Assembly: GCF_947497275.1 (NCBI RefSeq)
Contig: NZ_CANMFS010000002.1
Span: forward strand, 496,001-560,000
DNA length: 64,000 nt
Reading direction: 5' to 3'
Source: an uncultured Sulfitobacter sp.
GTDB taxonomy: Bacteria > Pseudomonadota > Alphaproteobacteria > Rhodobacterales > Rhodobacteraceae
How positions within the stretch are numbered: the stretch's first letter is position 1; every line of letters starts with the position of its first letter. Made by a program: the position numbers and the translations under genes. The notes beneath the pieces are model-generated. The model was not told where the DNA came from and searched no databases. It saw only the letters and a list, made by a program, of their open reading frames with translations. Of the stretch, positions 56,817 through 64,000 are shown piece after piece.

Positions 56817-57530
56817 ATGACACGCTCCCGCACCGCACCACGGCTTGACGAAAGCCTTCTGAACAATGTGCCTCCCTTCTCGAAACTCGACAGCCGGCAG
56901 ATCCGGGAGATTCTGGATCTGGCCAGCTCGCGGCGTTACGACGAAGGGGTTGCGGTATTTGAGGAAGGTCACGACGCCGACCGTTTCTATATGCTGCTGG
57001 ATGGATACATCCGTGTCGTGCGCATAACGCCGGGCGGCGAGCAGGTGATCGCGCTGCATATTCCCAGCGGGCAGCTTTTTGGAATTGCGCGGGCCCTGGG
57101 GCGCACGACATATCCGGCGACCGCGATCACGGCGGCGGAATCCATCGCGCTGTCATGGCCGACACGGCTGTGGGATCAATTCACGGCACACTACGACGGC
57201 TTTGCGACCGAGACCTATAAAACGGTCGGCACCCGGGTCGGCGAAATGAACACCCGTATCATGGAAATGGCGACACAGCAGGTCGAACAGCGCATCGCAA
57301 ACGCCCTGCTCCGGTTGATCAATCAGACGGGCCGCAAGGTCGCCACCGGGATCGAGATCGATTTCCCGATCACCCGTCAGGATCTGTCGGAGATGACCGG
57401 AACTACCCTGCACACCGTCAGCCGTACGCTGAGTGCGTGGGAAAAACAGGGGCTGGTGGCGAGCGGGCGCAAGAGGATCACCGTGTCCGATCCGCACCAG
57501 CTTGTGTTGTTGGCGAACGCTGCGCGCTGA
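56817..57530 (+). CDS. Crp/Fnr family regulator, NnrR/Dnr type
   Basis: From ATG 56817 the product has 237 residues: a cyclic-nucleotide-binding-type domain (about 15-140: FSKLDSRQIREILDLASS, FEEGHDADRFYMLLDG, GEQVIALHIPSGQLFGIA) and a Crp-type helix-turn-helix (about 170-225: QDLSEMTGTTLHTVSRTLSAWEKQG). The Cys residues of oxygen-sensing FNR are not seen, which favours NnrR/Dnr-like NO sensing. It sits between divergent nir and nor units that both carry the 14-bp box. Starts at 56802 or further upstream are possible; none has a clear ribosome binding site. The 3' end overlaps the convergent DUF1858 gene by 53 bases. Confidence 0.88.
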   Translation: MTRSRTAPRLDESLLNNVPPFSKLDSRQIREILDLASSRRYDEGVAVFEEGHDADRFYMLLDGYIRVVRITPGGEQVIALHIPSGQLFGIARALGRTTYPATAITAAESIALSWPTRLWDQFTAHYDGFATETYKTVGTRVGEMNTRIMEMATQQVEQRIANALLRLINQTGRKVATGIEIDFPITRQDLSEMTGTTLHTVSRTLSAWEKQGLVASGRKRITVSDPHQLVLLANAAR

Positions 57531-57729
57531 TCACAGCGCGCAGCTCTGCGTAGAAGCTATCGACATCCAGCCCGTATTCGGCGCAGGCGTCGATCACCGA
57601 ATGAAACGGGTTCACCAGACATCCCACGCACAGCATATCGTGGCGCATGAAAACCGCGATGGTCGCCGGCCAGGCTTCCATCAGATCTTCCAGAGGCAGG
57701 TCGGGATCGTCCAGACGTTTGCGCTGCAT
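57478..57729 (-). CDS. DUF1858 domain protein
   Basis: The 83-residue product has PDLPLEDLMEAWPATIAVFMRH and MLCVGCLVNPFHSVIDACAEYGLD, the Cys-x2-Cys signature of the DUF1858 (hybrid cluster protein-associated redox disulfide) family. These small cytosolic proteins accompany denitrification or hybrid cluster protein genes; their role is unknown, possibly redox signalling or NO response. ATG 57729 follows GAGGGTGCC. Its promoter region holds the second TTGCG-N4-CGCAA box, shared with norC. The 3' end overlaps the regulator gene. Confidence 0.85.
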   Translation of the reverse strand: MQRKRLDDPDLPLEDLMEAWPATIAVFMRHDMLCVGCLVNPFHSVIDACAEYGLDVDSFYAELRAVISAQRSPTTQAGADRTR

Positions 57730-57780
57730 GGCACCCTCGTTTTTCCTCCACCGAAGGTAGCGCCTCAATCCCGCGAAACA

Positions 57781-57794
57781 TTGCGCTGGCGCAA
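57781..57794. promoter_or_regulatory. NnrR/FNR-type box, copy 2
   Basis: Identical to the copy at 56731. It lies 63 bases before the norC ATG and 52 bases before the DUF1858 ATG, and so may activate both divergent transcripts. Confidence 0.85.
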
Positions 57795-57856
57795 ACTTCT
57801 TCGCCCGCACCCGACCTAGGGTCTCAGCATCCATACATTATCGGGGGCTGCGACGC

Positions 57857-58309
57857 ATGGCTGAATTCCTAACCAAATCAAGGGCGCGAAACGTGTTCTA
57901 CGGCGGGTCGATCTTCTTTGTGGTGGTCTTCATCGCATTGACCGCCCAAAGCCACAGGTATGTGGTCGACACCTCGACCGCTGGAATGCCGCTGACCGAT
58001 GATGTCAGGCTCGGGAAGCATGTGTGGGAGCGTCACTCGTGCATCAACTGTCACACCCTGCACGGAGAGGGCGCGTATTTTGCGCCCGAGGTTGGCAACG
58101 TGATGACGCGCTGGGGCGTGCAGGACAGCCCCGAGGACGCGTTCGACATATTGAAAGGCTGGATGGAAAGTCAGCCCAGCGGCATCGAAGGCCGCCGCCA
58201 GATGCCGCAGTTCAATCTTACCGACGAGGAAATTCGCGCGCTGGCCGAGTTCCTGCGCTGGGCCGATCAGACCGACACGCAAGGATGGCCGCCCAATGAA
58301 GCGGGTTGA
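57857..58309 (+). CDS. norC: Nitric oxide reductase subunit C
   Basis: The 150-residue product is the membrane-anchored cytochrome c subunit of cNOR. One N-terminal helix (FYGGSIFFVVVFIALTAQS) is followed by a periplasmic haem domain with CINCH (about 62-66) and a distal Met in RQMPQFNL. It passes electrons to NorB. It is the first gene of norCBQD and follows the 14-bp box. Length is typical. Confidence 0.95.
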   Translation: MAEFLTKSRARNVFYGGSIFFVVVFIALTAQSHRYVVDTSTAGMPLTDDVRLGKHVWERHSCINCHTLHGEGAYFAPEVGNVMTRWGVQDSPEDAFDILKGWMESQPSGIEGRRQMPQFNLTDEEIRALAEFLRWADQTDTQGWPPNEAG

Positions 58310-58378
58310 AGCGGGGCACGCCCTCTCGAAAACAGTGATCGCAGATCGGTTCAGCCTGCGCGAAAAGGAACAAACATC

Positions 58379-59728
58379 ATGAAATATCAATCGCAAAAAG
58401 TGGCCTACGCCTATTTCGTCTGCGCGATGGCGCTGTTCGGGATCCAGGTCGTGGGCGGGTTGCTGGCGGGGTGGGTCTATGTGTCACCCAACTTCCTGTC
58501 CGAGCTGCTGCCCTTTAACATCATCCGGATGATCCACACCAACGCGCTGATCGTTTGGCTTTTGCTGGGCTTTTTCGGTGCTGCCTATTTTCTGGTACCC
58601 GAGGAATCGGAGCGTGAGGTCTTCTCGGTGAAACTCGCCTATCTGCAACTGATCATCCTGGTGGTTGGCACGCTGGGTGCGGTCGGCAGCTATCTTGTCG
58701 GCATCCACGGCGGGCGCGAATTTCTCGAACAGCCGCTCTGGGTCAAGTTCGGCATCCTGGTGGCGGCGCTGATCTTTCTGTTCAACATCTCGATGACCGT
58801 TCTCGCGGGCAAGAAGACGGCGATCACCAACGTGCTGCTCATGGGCCTGTGGCTCTTGTCGCTGCTCTGGGTCTTTGCCTTCATCAACCCCGACAACCTG
58901 TCGCTTGACAAGATGTACTGGTGGTTCGTCGTGCACCTGTGGGTCGAGGCGACATGGGAGCTGGTGATGGCTGCGATCCTCGCCTTCTTGCTGCTCAAGC
59001 TGACCGGTGTGGACCGCGAAGTCGTTGAAAAATGGCTCTATGTCATCGTCGCCACCGCGCTTTTCTCGGGTATCCTGGGCACCGGCCACCACTTCTACTG
59101 GATCGGCTTGCCGGGCTATTGGCAGTGGGTCGGATCGATCTTCTCGACGTTCGAGGTGATCCCGTTCTTCCTGATGATGTCGTTTGCCTTCGTCATGGTC
59201 TGGAAAGGCAAGCGCAACCACCCAAACAAGGCCGCATTGCTGTGGTCGCTGGGGTCCAGCACGGTCGCCTTCTTCGGCGCGGGTGTCTGGGGCTTTCTGC
59301 ACACACTGCACGGAGTGAACTTCTACAGCCACGGCACGCAGATCACCGCCGCCCACGGACACCTGTCTTTCTATGGTGCCTATGTCGCGCTGAACCTCGC
59401 GATCTTCAGCTACGCGATGCCGCTGCTGCGCCAACGTCAGCCCTATAATCAGGTGCTCAACATGGCGAGCTTCTGGCTGATGACCGGCGGCATGGCCTTC
59501 ATGACCTTCGTGCTGACCTTTGCGGGCACCATCCAGACCCACATGCAACGCGTCGTCGGAGACTACTACATGGAGGTGCAGGACAGCCTGTCGATCTTCT
59601 ACATGATGCGCTTCGGCGCGGGCCTTGCCGTGGTGATCGGGGCGATCTTGTTCATCTACAGCCAGTTGGTCGTGCGTGACCGCGAAGTCATCGCGCCCGG
59701 TCCGGCGCAACCTGTTGCAGGAGAATGA
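58379..59728 (+). CDS. norB: Nitric oxide reductase subunit B
   Basis: The 449-residue product is the catalytic, haem-copper-oxidase-like subunit with 12 membrane helices that reduces NO to N2O. Ligand segments include HTNALIVWLLLGFFG (haem His), HLWVEATWE, GTGHHFYW (His pair at the non-haem iron) and the C-terminal HGHLSFYGAY with GTIQTHMQR. It pairs with NorC. It starts 69 bases after norC and overlaps norQ by four bases. Length is typical for cNorB. Confidence 0.97.
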   Translation: MKYQSQKVAYAYFVCAMALFGIQVVGGLLAGWVYVSPNFLSELLPFNIIRMIHTNALIVWLLLGFFGAAYFLVPEESEREVFSVKLAYLQLIILVVGTLGAVGSYLVGIHGGREFLEQPLWVKFGILVAALIFLFNISMTVLAGKKTAITNVLLMGLWLLSLLWVFAFINPDNLSLDKMYWWFVVHLWVEATWELVMAAILAFLLLKLTGVDREVVEKWLYVIVATALFSGILGTGHHFYWIGLPGYWQWVGSIFSTFEVIPFFLMMSFAFVMVWKGKRNHPNKAALLWSLGSSTVAFFGAGVWGFLHTLHGVNFYSHGTQITAAHGHLSFYGAYVALNLAIFSYAMPLLRQRQPYNQVLNMASFWLMTGGMAFMTFVLTFAGTIQTHMQRVVGDYYMEVQDSLSIFYMMRFGAGLAVVIGAILFIYSQLVVRDREVIAPGPAQPVAGE

Positions 59729-60525
59729 CAATGAGAGACTTCACCACTATGGACGTGCCACACTACGCCCCCTCGGGCCGCGAATGCGACCTGTTCGAAA
59801 TGGCCTACAGCAACGGATTGCCGCTTCTCTTGAAGGGGCCGACCGGGTGCGGCAAGACACGCTTTGTCGAGCATATGGCGGCAAAACTGGGCAGGCCTCT
59901 CTTTACAGTGGCGTGTCACGACGATCTGTCCGCCGCCGATCTCATCGGGCGCTACCTGCTTAAGGGCGGCGAGACGATCTGGGTCGACGGGCCGCTGACC
60001 CGCGCCGTGCGCGAGGGCGGGATCTGCTATCTCGATGAGGTGATCGAGGCGCGCAAGGACGTGACCGTGGTTCTTCATCCGCTAACGGACAATCGGCGCA
60101 GCTTGATGATCGACCGCACCGGCGAAACCCTGACCGCGCCCGCGGATTTCATGCTGGTGGCCAGCTACAACCCCGGCTATCAGAACGTGCTCAAACGCAT
60201 GAAGCCTTCGACCCGGCAGCGGTTCCTGTCGATCACTTTCGACTTTCCCAAACCCGACCTCGAACTTGCCGTCGTCGTGCACGAAAGCGGGCTCGATGCC
60301 GGGCGGGTGGCCCCTCTCGTTCGGCTCGCGGGTCATATCCGCGCGCTGTCCGGCATGGACCTCGAAGAAGGCGTTTCGACGCGATTGCTGATTTATGCAG
60401 CGACGCTGATGGCCGGCGGCATGGGCGTGATACAGGCGGTCGAGGCTGCGATTATCGAACCATTGAGCGATGACGCGGACATCCAGTCTGCGCTGCGTGA
60501 TCTGGTCGCCACCGTCTACGGCTGA
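59725..60525 (+). CDS. norQ: NorQ, AAA ATPase for NO reductase maturation
   Basis: The 266-residue product is a MoxR-type AAA ATPase with Walker A GPTGCGKT (38-45), Walker B region GGICYLDEVIEAR, and a sensor region (STRQRFLS). With NorD it inserts the non-haem iron into NorB. It overlaps norB by four bases, and norD follows after 12 bases. An internal ATG two codons downstream could also be used. Confidence 0.95.
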   Translation: MTMRDFTTMDVPHYAPSGRECDLFEMAYSNGLPLLLKGPTGCGKTRFVEHMAAKLGRPLFTVACHDDLSAADLIGRYLLKGGETIWVDGPLTRAVREGGICYLDEVIEARKDVTVVLHPLTDNRRSLMIDRTGETLTAPADFMLVASYNPGYQNVLKRMKPSTRQRFLSITFDFPKPDLELAVVVHESGLDAGRVAPLVRLAGHIRALSGMDLEEGVSTRLLIYAATLMAGGMGVIQAVEAAIIEPLSDDADIQSALRDLVATVYG

Positions 60526-60537
60526 GGGAGGCGTATC

Positions 60538-62418
60538 ATGAAACTGATGGATCTGATGGAGCCGGAAGAGACCATCGGCAACCTGTGGCACGATATGGCG
60601 CACGGGATGGGCGGCGACACCTGCTTCCTCGACGCGGCGGTGCCGCTGACGCAGGTGCGCCAGAGCCTGACAATGCTCTTTCGCGCGCTCGGTGGTGATG
60701 CGGGCGTGACGTTGAGCGAAGCACCCGCCACGCTGGTCCGGCACCGCCGCAGCCTGCACCGCAAACTCGGTGCCGAGCGGGAAAAGGAATATGTCGCCAG
60801 CTTTGACGGCGCCCGGCTTCGTCTTGCGCCGTTCATCGCCGCCTTTGACGATCCCGAACTGAACCGGGCCGCCTATTTCTGGCTGGTGGCGCTCGCGGCG
60901 CACGCGCGCGTGCCGGATGCGGCGCAAAACCCTTTTGCTGCGGATCGCGCCCAGATCAGCGCCAATAGCGCGGCGTGCGATCTTGTGGGTGTCGCCTGTC
61001 CGGGGTTGCGCGATGCCTATCGCCGGATGTGCGTATCCGCCCTGACAGCGCGCCCCGCCCTGCGTCTGCCGGCGGCGGAAACGGCGATGGAACGGGCCGT
61101 GCGCGCGGAGTTAACCGGCCAGAAATCTAACCTCGACCCCGTAGAGGTCGACCGCCACTACATGACCTTCGCACCGGTCTCGTTCTGGTTGCGCTTTGAC
61201 GCTCCCGGCGCGGGGAACGCCGCGCAAGAGGCCACGGAAACCGCAGCCGCACCGCCCCCCGTGGCCGCCACCACCACCCGCAAGCTGGGCGCGCGCAAGG
61301 AGCGCGACGAAGCAAATCGCAAGGACAGCTTTATCCTGCACCGGTTCGAGTCGATCCTGTCGTGGGTGGAATCCATGAACCTCAACCGCAGCGTCGATGA
61401 CGACGATGCCGAAAACGCTCAAAAAGCGGCGGACGATCAGGACGAGATTACCCTGTCCAAGGTGGACAAACGCGCCGCCACCCGCCTGCGCCTGCATCTT
61501 GACCTGTCGCCCGCCGACGCGGATCACGAAAAGGTGGCGGGCGCGTTCACCTATCCCGAATGGAACCACCGAAGTGCGACATATATGGACGCGCATTGCC
61601 GTGTTCTGGACGCGCCCGCCGTGCCCGACCCCGAAGACAGTTTCACTCCTGATCCCGCCCGTATCCGCGAGGTGCGACGCCAGTTCGAAACGCTGCGACC
61701 GCGCCGCGTCGTGCAACCGCGCCAGCTTGACGGGGCAGAGCTTGACCTGGATGCGCTGATCACCGCACAGGCCGATCTGCGTGCGACCGGACAGGGAAGC
61801 GACCGGATCTGGCAGGCCGCGCGGCAGCAAAGCCGGGACCTGGCAGTCGCCTTTCTCATCGACACCTCGCGCTCGACAGAGGCTGCGGTGGGCGATACCT
61901 GCGTGATCGACGTGGCGCGCGAAGCACTGGCCGCTCTGGCGGGCGGCATTGACGCGGCCGGCGACAGCCTTGGCATCTGGGGGTTCTCGTCACTGCGCCG
62001 CGATCGCGTGTTCCTGACGCGCTGCAAGGCATTCGAGGACAAGATGGGTCCGGCCATCACCGCCAACATCTGCGCGCTGCGTCCGGGGCATTACACCCGG
62101 CTCGGCGCGGCGATCCGGCATACCTCCGCGAGGCTGGCCGACCAACCCGCCGTGCGCAAGTTGCTGATCGTTCTGACCGATGGCAAGCCGAACGATCTGG
62201 ACCACTACGAAGGGCAGCACGGGATCGAAGACAGCCGTCTCGCGGTACGCGAGGCGCGGCGGGCGGGCCAGTCGCTGCACGGCGTGATCATCGACGAGGA
62301 TGGGCAGGACTGGTTCGCGCGCATCTTCGGACGCGGCGGATTCAGCCTGCTGCCCGATCCCGCGAGGTTGCCACGCGCCCTGCCCGATATTTACCGCACC
62401 CTGACACAGGAGACCTGA
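60538..62418 (+). CDS. norD: NorD, von Willebrand A domain protein for NO reductase maturation
   Basis: The 626-residue product has a C-terminal von Willebrand factor A domain with the metal ion-binding motif FLIDTSRSTEAA (about residues 438-449), and KLLIVLTDGKPNDLDHYEG. The N-terminal and middle parts are helical and acidic, as in NorD. It acts with NorQ on NorB assembly. The length is normal. A GC-rich insertion-like Ala/Pro segment (AAAPPPVAATTT) lies near residue 240. Confidence 0.95.
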   Translation: MKLMDLMEPEETIGNLWHDMAHGMGGDTCFLDAAVPLTQVRQSLTMLFRALGGDAGVTLSEAPATLVRHRRSLHRKLGAEREKEYVASFDGARLRLAPFIAAFDDPELNRAAYFWLVALAAHARVPDAAQNPFAADRAQISANSAACDLVGVACPGLRDAYRRMCVSALTARPALRLPAAETAMERAVRAELTGQKSNLDPVEVDRHYMTFAPVSFWLRFDAPGAGNAAQEATETAAAPPPVAATTTRKLGARKERDEANRKDSFILHRFESILSWVESMNLNRSVDDDDAENAQKAADDQDEITLSKVDKRAATRLRLHLDLSPADADHEKVAGAFTYPEWNHRSATYMDAHCRVLDAPAVPDPEDSFTPDPARIREVRRQFETLRPRRVVQPRQLDGAELDLDALITAQADLRATGQGSDRIWQAARQQSRDLAVAFLIDTSRSTEAAVGDTCVIDVAREALAALAGGIDAAGDSLGIWGFSSLRRDRVFLTRCKAFEDKMGPAITANICALRPGHYTRLGAAIRHTSARLADQPAVRKLLIVLTDGKPNDLDHYEGQHGIEDSRLAVREARRAGQSLHGVIIDEDGQDWFARIFGRGGFSLLPDPARLPRALPDIYRTLTQET

Positions 62419-62419
62419 C

Positions 62420-62593
62420 ATGCGCCTTTTCCCTCTCATCGTGATGATCCTTGCCTCTCCCACCTGGGCCGGCAGCTTTGACCGTCCGATCCCCCAAGCG
62501 CAATCGGCAACCGCAGAATTATGGTTCGCGGTCGCCTCCCTCGCCCTCATTGCGGCGCTGTGGCTTGTCCACCATCTGGTGATGCGCAAGTGA
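62420..62593 (+). CDS. 57-residue membrane protein of nor cluster
   Basis: ATG 62420 starts one base after the norD stop. The product starts MRLFPLIVMILASPTWAG, a signal or first helix, with FDRPIPQAQSATAELW and a second hydrophobic helix (FAVASLALIAALWLVHHLVM). I do not recognise a family; position and shape recall the small NnrT or NorE/NorF-type proteins described in denitrifiers, but that is a guess. Its stop overlaps the next start in GTGA. Too short for ordinary gene finding thresholds. Confidence 0.72.
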   Translation: MRLFPLIVMILASPTWAGSFDRPIPQAQSATAELWFAVASLALIAALWLVHHLVMRK

Positions 62594-62829
62594 CCCAAGG
62601 CGGCTGGCCCACACGGTGGATTGCGCTGGTCCTTTATCCGCTTGCCGCGGGGGCGGCCGGTGTGAATGTATTTTTCGCGGCCCTTATCGGAAGCTGGGTG
62701 GGCGGTCCGATCCTGTCGACAGGCTGGTCATTCGCGCTGGGGTGTGTGATCGGCGTCCCCGCAACCCTGGTCTTTGCCCGCCACATCCGGCAACTTATGG
62801 ACCGCGCCGAAAAGGAGGAGATCCCATGA
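62590..62829 (+). CDS. 79-residue two-helix membrane protein of nor cluster
   Basis: The GTG at 62590 overlaps the stop of the preceding small gene (GTGA), and the stop overlaps the next start (ATGA). The product VTQGGWPTRWIALVLYPLAAGA and WSFALGCVIGVPATLVFARH has two predicted membrane helices and a basic-acidic tail. No family is recognised. It may be analogous to NorF or NnrU-type accessory proteins by position (inference). Confidence 0.72.
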   Translation: MTQGGWPTRWIALVLYPLAAGAAGVNVFFAALIGSWVGGPILSTGWSFALGCVIGVPATLVFARHIRQLMDRAEKEEIP

Positions 62830-63077
62830 AGATCGCACTGGAAAATGGCCGGGCCACCGTCGATGCCGACGATCTGGGGCCGCTGCTGGGCATCGCCCCC
62901 GCGCTGGTCCCCGAAAAGATGCGCAGCGGCGAGATCACCAGCCGGTTCGAGACAGGCACGCAAGACGATGCGGGGCGGTTCCGCCTGACATTCTTTCACG
63001 ACCGCACCCGCCTTCGTCTGACCTGTTCGGCGGATGGCACTGTTCTGTCGACCACGCGCGTACCGGTCGGGAGATAG
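62826..63077 (+). CDS. DUF6522-like small protein of nor cluster
   Basis: The 83-residue product starts MKIALENGRATVDADDLGPLLG and contains PEKMRSGEITSRFETGTQDDAGR and RLRLTCSADGTVLS. It matches the DUF6522 family as I recall it, small soluble proteins in denitrification loci with no known function. The start overlaps the previous stop in ATGA. nnrS follows after two bases. No signal or membrane segment is seen. Confidence 0.75.
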   Translation: MKIALENGRATVDADDLGPLLGIAPALVPEKMRSGEITSRFETGTQDDAGRFRLTFFHDRTRLRLTCSADGTVLSTTRVPVGR

Positions 63078-63079
63078 CG

Positions 63080-64000
63080 ATGGCACGCACCACATCGACA
63101 CAAAGACGCCAGTGGCGTGGTCCCGCTGTCCTGAGTTTCGGGTTCCGCCCGTTGTTCCTGCTGGCCGCCCTTTGGGCAGCGGGTGCGATGGCGGTCTGGA
63201 GCGCGATGCTGGCCGGGATGTTCACACTGCCGAGCCGGTTCGATCCCGTGACATGGCACGCGCATGAGTTCCTTTTGGGCTACCTCGGCGCCGTGATCGG
63301 AGGGTTCTTGCTGACGGCTGTGCCGAACTGGACAGGGCGCCTGCCGGTCGTCGGTTGGCGGCTTGGCGGTCTGTGCGCACTGTGGCTTGTCGGACGGCTG
63401 GCGATCGCCGTCTCGGCCTACTTGCCCGGGTGGGGTGTTGCGGGTGCGGATCTCATTTTCTTCGTCGTTCTCGCTGTTGTGATCCTGCGAGAGATCGTCG
63501 CCGGCAGAAACTGGCGCAATCTTCCGGTTCTGATCCTGCTGACTTTGCTGATACTTTCCAATGCGCTGTTTCACCTCGATGCTGGTCAAGGCGGGTACGC
63601 CGCCGGCGGGATTGGCCTTCGGCTGGGTCTGGCGACTGTGCTGGTTCTCATCGTGTTGATCGGCGGCAGGATCATTCCGTCATTCACCCGCAACTGGCTG
63701 GTCAAACGCGGTGCCACAGCTTTGCCGACACCGCCGATGCAGCGGTTCGACAAGGCGGCGATCGGGCTGACGGTTGCGGTCCTTATTGGCTGGTGCGTTG
63801 CACCCGGACATCCGCTTGCCGGTGTCGGCCTGCTGATCCTGAGCGTCGTTCATCTGGTGCGCTTTGCCCGTTGGCGTGCAGAGCGGACATTGGTCGAACC
63901 GCTGGTCTGGATCCTGCACGTTGCCTATGCGTGCATTCCGCTGGGGGCACTGGCGATGGGTTTGGCAATTCTGGTGCCGAGCTTCATTTCGCAGGCAAGT
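63080..64000 (+). CDS. nnrS: NnrS family haem- and copper-containing membrane protein, 3' end outside window
   Basis: The frame from ATG 63080 is open to the end of the window, about 307 residues. It starts with RGPAVLSFGFRPLFLLAALWAAGA, has WHAHEFLLGYLGAVIGGFLLTAVPNWTG (the NnrS His-rich segment), LFHLD, and GGRIIPSFTRNWL, with at least seven membrane helices so far. NnrS contains haem and copper and protects cells from NO stress in other bacteria. It is the last visible gene of the nor operon. The C-terminus is missing here. Confidence 0.93.
   Translation, partial: MARTTSTQRRQWRGPAVLSFGFRPLFLLAALWAAGAMAVWSAMLAGMFTLPSRFDPVTWHAHEFLLGYLGAVIGGFLLTAVPNWTGRLPVVGWRLGGLCALWLVGRLAIAVSAYLPGWGVAGADLIFFVVLAVVILREIVAGRNWRNLPVLILLTLLILSNALFHLDAGQGGYAAGGIGLRLGLATVLVLIVLIGGRIIPSFTRNWLVKRGATALPTPPMQRFDKAAIGLTVAVLIGWCVAPGHPLAGVGLLILSVVHLVRFARWRAERTLVEPLVWILHVAYACIPLGALAMGLAILVPSFISQAS

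Noticed and set aside
58484..59731. 415-residue open frame on the minus strand
   Set aside because: It lies opposite norB; strongly polar, low-complexity product.

Overview
The window reads as chromosome of a marine alphaproteobacterium of the Rhodobacterales (Roseobacter group). This is inferred from gene content and protein style: a polyol ABC transporter with SmoS and MtlK type dehydrogenases, a GcvT-family FAD oxidoreductase, a HemP-imelysin iron cluster, and a nirK/norCBQD/nnrS denitrification cluster, in GC-rich DNA with many 4-bp ATGA gene overlaps. No rRNA, tRNA or CRISPR array was seen.

Layout. (1) 1-2.6 kb, accessory edge: a DUF932 plasmid/phage-type protein running off the left end, a PrtN-like activator, two tandem-repeat blocks and an integrase-like N-terminal fragment. 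(2) 2.66-4.5 kb: HPP-CBS membrane protein and a 5-formyl-THF cyclo-ligase relative, followed by an IS1182-like transposase remnant. (3) 4.76-12.2 kb, minus strand: an iron cluster hemP - unknown Cys protein - imelysin - porin - DUF1111 di-haem protein - second imelysin - DUF1513, with a decayed bfd/bfr pair between porin and DUF1111 and a palindromic iron-box-like promoter upstream. (4) 12.5-16 kb: LysR regulator divergent from a dimethylglycine/sarcosine dehydrogenase-like enzyme. (5) 16.4-23.4 kb, minus strand: a copper cluster (two membrane-type or periplasmic cytochromes c, two multicopper oxidases, Cys/His protein, lipoprotein, TolC-type lipoprotein, cupredoxin-CusF fusion) headed by a CueR-type promoter with a 19-bp spacer. 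(6) 23.8-28.8 kb: PAS-LuxR regulator divergent from thiolase and acyl-CoA ligase genes, then a cyclopropane fatty acid synthase.

(7) 29.3-42.4 kb, minus strand: a complete glycogen operon glgC-glgA-glgX-malQ-pgm-glgP-glgB. (8) 42.5-53.8 kb, plus strand: ROK regulator, fructokinase, gap, LacI regulator, and a sorbitol/mannitol uptake and oxidation operon (smoEFGK, smoS, mtlK). Blocks 7 and 8 diverge from a symmetric AT-rich promoter. They form a logical unit: polyols are imported, oxidised to fructose, phosphorylated to fructose-6-phosphate, and either stored as glycogen or sent through glycolysis. (9) 54.2-64 kb: denitrification, with pseudoazurin-nirK-nirV on the minus strand, a Crp/Fnr regulator, a DUF1858 protein, and norCBQD plus three small proteins and nnrS on the plus strand. 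Two identical TTGCG-N4-CGCAA boxes control the two divergent promoters. The nnrS gene runs off the right end.

The less expected items are regulatory or fossil: a pair of identical-core LacI operators (46153 and 47254), an operator inside the gap promoter spacer, a perfect 10-bp stem-loop after smoE, a bfd-bfr fossil, a His-to-Tyr imelysin, an HPP gene that seems to start at CTG, and unexplained small genes in the nor and copper clusters. I did not find a clearly new multi-gene system; the unit most worth testing is the glycogen/polyol locus with its shared cis elements.
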